From Apostichopus japonicus (lineage: Eukaryota > Echinodermata > Holothuroidea > Aspidochirotida > Stichopodidae): a stretch of 64,000 bases of DNA. The position numbers and the translations under genes were made by a program. Below are positions 60,727-64,000 of the stretch, piece by piece. Numbering within the stretch: the stretch's first letter is position 1; every line of letters starts with the position of its first letter. Where the stretch lies: NCBI RefSeq assembly GCF_037975245.1, contig NC_092568.1, forward strand, positions 33,388,501-33,452,500, in the 5' to 3' direction. A model generated the notes under the pieces. The model made no database searches. It was given only the letters and a program-made list of their open reading frames with translations, and was not told the origin of the DNA.

Positions 60727-62587
60727 GGTCAATCCCAACTACCGATTTCTACATCTGACGCAAAGTTTAGAGTGCTACAAATTTGTTAGACGTTTTCAAA
60801 GAGATTTTCATTAGATTACAACATCCTCTATATTATTTCCAGACATATTGGACTTCCATTAGAATTTACCGAAGTGTGTCAGTAAGGTAAAATGCATTGA
60901 AGACAGCAGGAAATGTTCGTTAAAAACCTTTATCGCAGTGACCATTATTTTGACTTTCTAGCATATATTTCGGGGCAATACTGAAAGTTAAGTTCTGCTA
61001 AACTTGTGTCGACAAGTTGTCTCCGTGAAAAATATTGCTTTTGTTATTTTTGTTTTGTTTTCTTAAAAGTTTATTGACGTTTGGTGTAGTATAGACCGGT
61101 GGCCAAAATTATATAAATAGTCTATATTTCACATCGATTAATCTTTATTAAAACATCAATAACGGGTTTTCTCATCATTAAAAGTCACCAGCAGCACAAA
61201 CAAAGTTGGCTTACATTCAGTCACGTAGGCAAAGATCGAAATTTTTTAAGAGGTTTCAAAATCTTTAAAAAAACGGAAGGAGATATATTCCTTTTTTTCT
61301 GTGAAACATATCCTGACCCGTTCACCCCACCCTACCCACCCCACCCCCCATAAAAAAAAACCAGGAGGAATTGGTTAACTTGCAAAGTAATTAAAGGTAG
61401 AATGCAGAATGTGCGAAGAAAACTCACAGCCTTTAAATTTAATCTAAAGCATGTTACTACAAACCTCTCTGCTTTCGATTAGAACATTCTGATATCTTAA
61501 AAGTCTGCCCGGAAAGGGTCATTTCAGGCGAATTGACGAATTCTATGACGTTAACTACATATATATGATAAAGGTGAAAATTCATTGAATATTTCTGATT
61601 ATTCAATGCTTCAATACGAGTCCAAAGAACAAGATATTCAATCACGTTATTTTATTTTCCAATCAATCAATCTTGAATGTAGATCATAATATTAATTTGA
61701 TTAGCTGCTATAATGAAATTGACAAATTTTTAGTCATCACCCATGCAGGAAAAATGTCACGATTTAAGTACAGACATTGACTTGTATGAGTGAGAGTAAA
61801 GAACATAGCTTTAGCATTATGAGACAACCATACTACAAAACTGAAGTTTGAAACGGTTTCTGAACTGTTGCTGTCATTCCGTCGGAAATGAAAAGAAAAT
61901 AAATTGCTGGTCTTCCCCTGCTGGGGGTGGGGGGGGGGGCGATCATCGTCAGTCAATGGAAATGGTTCATTCATTTTGTTACATTCAGCCGGGGAAGAAT
62001 GAAACCATTGCTATATAGAGGTGAACATCCCCTATTCAGCAGCACACTACAATCGTTAGTATTTATTGGCACAGCCTTGCGTTTAGAGCGAATTTTAGAT
62101 ATAATGTATAGTCTACGTGTGCCTCCGAATATACCATTTGACATTTAAATTTGTCATTTTTCTTGCGGAGTCGGACTACAAACACGTCTCCCTACATGGA
62201 AGTCGGCATCAAAGACCCCAGGACCACATCCATTCATTTATGAAATCCTTCATTCGCCTCGTGCCCTTCGATAAAAGGTTAGCTCCGATACCTAAATCAG
62301 TCGGTGGAGGTGGGGTGGGGGTTGGGTGGGGATTATAATTTTACCCCCCACCCCGTTCATCTTTGACATCCATTCCACTCTACTGGGTCATCTCTCTGTC
62401 TCATCGTGTATAATAATGCACACGTATATACTACTAGGCTGGCGTTACAAAATCAAAGCATAAAAACGGCTTGTGGCAAGTCCGTATTCCTATATTATTA
62501 CAATCCCATCTCCGATCAGGATCTTTACTTTCATCGATTTTGTTTAAGGTTGCATTGAACAAACAGGATATATATTCGAAATGCGTG
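60727..62587. other. Intergenic, no gene recognised
   Basis: AT-rich. A block near 62190-62260 (gaccccaggac, tttatgaaatccttcattc) resembles 14930-15010 and so belongs to a dispersed repeat. A plus-strand trace of the 30-bp satellite wording occurs near 61150. No splice-supported ORF. Confidence 0.4.
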
Positions 62588-62845
62588 CTAGTGTTTACCC
62601 GCTAGAATGTTAATATTTACTAATAGACTAAGAATAAGTTGACCACAAATTTGCTTAAAACAATCAAGCCTGACATCCCTGGTCACACATCGCTGTATAC
62701 AACAACCTACTTTAATATTCTCAACACCAATCATCACTACGGCTTGAATAATTCGTTGAAGCTCAAAGCAGAACACCCCTGCTGCACTCGCCTGTAGACT
62801 GATACAGGTCTCGGAAAGCAACCACTGGTTGGTCTCATAAGCAAT
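62588..62845 (-). CDS. Candidate coding exon, unknown product
   Basis: Read leftward, a strong polypyrimidine acceptor (tttatttttctacag) opens at 62845 onto 85 codons without a stop. The first 45 or so (IAYETNQWLLSETCISLQ, then FELQRIIQAVVMIGVENIK) look protein-like and amphipathic. A GTAGGT donor-like site follows ENIK, so this may be an internal exon of 135 nt or a terminal exon ending at 62588. I do not recognise the family, and no partner exon was found in the window. The rest of the gene could lie to the right. Confidence 0.3.
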   Translation of the reverse strand: MAYETNQWLLSETCISLQASAAGVFCFELQRIIQAVVMIGVENIKVGCCIQRCVTRDVRLDCFKQICGQLILSLLVNINILAGKH

Positions 62846-63206
62846 CTGTAGAAAAATAAAAATCGGTATTAATCAAAATTGACACTGACCCCCCCCCCCA
62901 ACCCCTAACCCTCCTCCTTCCTCTGGTATAGGGATGATGCCTTTTTCGTCAATTTTCTTTTCATTTTTACACGTTCAGTCTCCCTGAATTTTGCGACTTC
63001 GCAATGCCTATGGGAACATTGAAGGAAAGAACTATACCAGGGTCGTCGCTAATATTCGACGACTGGGGAAGAGGAGGAGGGGGATGGAGGGGGCTGTTGA
63101 CATTCGACAAAAAGCTCTGGTTTTGTTCCGACAATAAGTCTTCAGTTTCCCGTAAACCATGTACTCCTAGCTCAAGCGCCATGGTTCTGACACTATACAT
63201 TTTGCA

Positions 63207-63769
63207 AAAGATGAACAATCACGGGAACCATTTTTACTCTCATATTCCATAGAATTTGAAAGGGAATGAAAATTTTGAAATAAAATATCGAAATTTTGAG
63301 ATTTAAAGGTAACATTTCGAAACTATAAATGTCGAAAGTTGGGATAGTTCGAAATATAAAACTCAAACTTGAGACATGTAAAACGTTGCCATCTCGACCA
63401 GTGTGGTCGAGTGTGACGAAAACTTGCCGCGGAAGTGGCAAGTAGAAACCGCTCATTATCTGAGATAGCAGAAATAATGTTATATAATGTAATCGCACGG
63501 TACTACTTCATCCTCGAAATCAAACTGAACGAAAATAATTCTACCTGACAGCCTGGGGGATTATGAGAATGTAAAAGTTCCCAAATTCCCCATCCCAATC
63601 CCCACCCCAAACCCCAAAATAAAACCAAGCATGATTTCCCTGATAAACCTCCAAACTTTCAGGCGATAGTCGCTTTGGCCCGGCGGAAAATATTTCTGGG
63701 TGACACTTCCCGCTATGCAAAAAATGAACAATCACGGGAACCATTTTTACTCTCATATTCCATAGAATG
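63207..63769. repeat. Pair of about 50-bp direct repeats
   Basis: The phrase 'gaacaatcacgggaaccatt' with 'tttactctcatattccatag' occurs near 63210-63254 and again near 63725-63769, about 515 bp apart. Read on one strand it is identical over about 45 bp. The cause is unknown. Confidence 0.85.
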
Positions 63770-63889
63770 TACCCTTTGATCGGTAAAATTAACACCCATA
63801 TAGGCTTTAAATTGCATCTAAACAATTAATGAACGTGTGTAAATTTAGGGAGGGCGGATAGAAGAACTTATATGGTGATGTACAACTGA

Positions 63890-64000
63890 AGCTTACACGT
63901 CACTATTTAGGCGGTGCACCACCATCAGTTGGAGCGGCGCGTCGAAATTTAAGCAAAAAGGAAATCCTAGATCAGCAAAAATGACACCTCTGGTAACAAT
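63890..64000. mobile_element. Core-bearing hAT-like MITE, cut by the window end
   Basis: The segment 'actatttaggcggtgcacca' followed by 'cagttggagcggcgcgtcg' is a diverged copy of the GC-rich core of the other elements. The 3' part is outside the window. The left end is not fixed. Confidence 0.5.

Overview
This window is nuclear DNA from an animal. It is AT-rich, its genes have short exons and GT-AG introns, and it is crowded with small DNA transposons, SINE-like repeats and minisatellites. Gene content, intron structure and an apparently whole DIRS-type element suggest a marine invertebrate deuterostome. An echinoderm, perhaps a sea cucumber, is my best guess, but no sequence here proves the species.

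Four host genes can be built exon by exon. MRPL33 (mitochondrial ribosomal protein bL33m, 65 residues) lies on the minus strand at 6119-8101 in four coding exons, one of them only 13 nt. GNPNAT1/GNA1 (glucosamine-6-phosphate N-acetyltransferase, 191 residues) lies on the plus strand at 8657-12529 in six exons. These two start head to head, about 555 bp apart. NDUFAF1/CIA30 (complex I assembly factor, 276 residues) lies on the minus strand at 16484-19076 in three coding exons and ends tail to tail with GNPNAT1. A gamma-butyrobetaine dioxygenase-like gene (BBOX1 family, 473 residues) lies on the plus strand at 36054-51107 in 14 coding exons. Its introns are full of repeats. MRPL33 and NDUFAF1 both serve mitochondria, and the dioxygenase has a presequence-like N terminus. 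GNPNAT1 belongs to UDP-GlcNAc synthesis. They do not form an operon.

Layout: 1-2.7 kb, no gene recognised; 2.7-4.5 kb, a transposon holding two other transposons; 6.1-12.5 kb, MRPL33 and GNPNAT1; 16.5-19.1 kb, NDUFAF1; 20.6-32.1 kb, a field of short non-autonomous hAT-like elements, an inverted-repeat structure and a LINE tail; 32.6-35.8 kb, tRNA-like SINE units, a TA microsatellite, a 28-bp minisatellite and another terminal-inverted-repeat element; 36-51.1 kb, the dioxygenase; 52.4-54.2 kb, a 30-bp satellite with a 180-bp higher-order period; 54.8-60.7 kb, a hAT-like element split by an apparently whole DIRS-type element; 60.7-64 kb, mostly unassigned, with one candidate exon and the start of another short element.

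The most notable unexplained structure is a GC-rich quasi-palindromic core shared by at least seven short elements whose terminal inverted repeats differ. Also notable are a tandem duplication that copies a splice acceptor plus the start of an exon in the dioxygenase gene, and a SINE remnant that seems to supply an intron branch point in the same gene.
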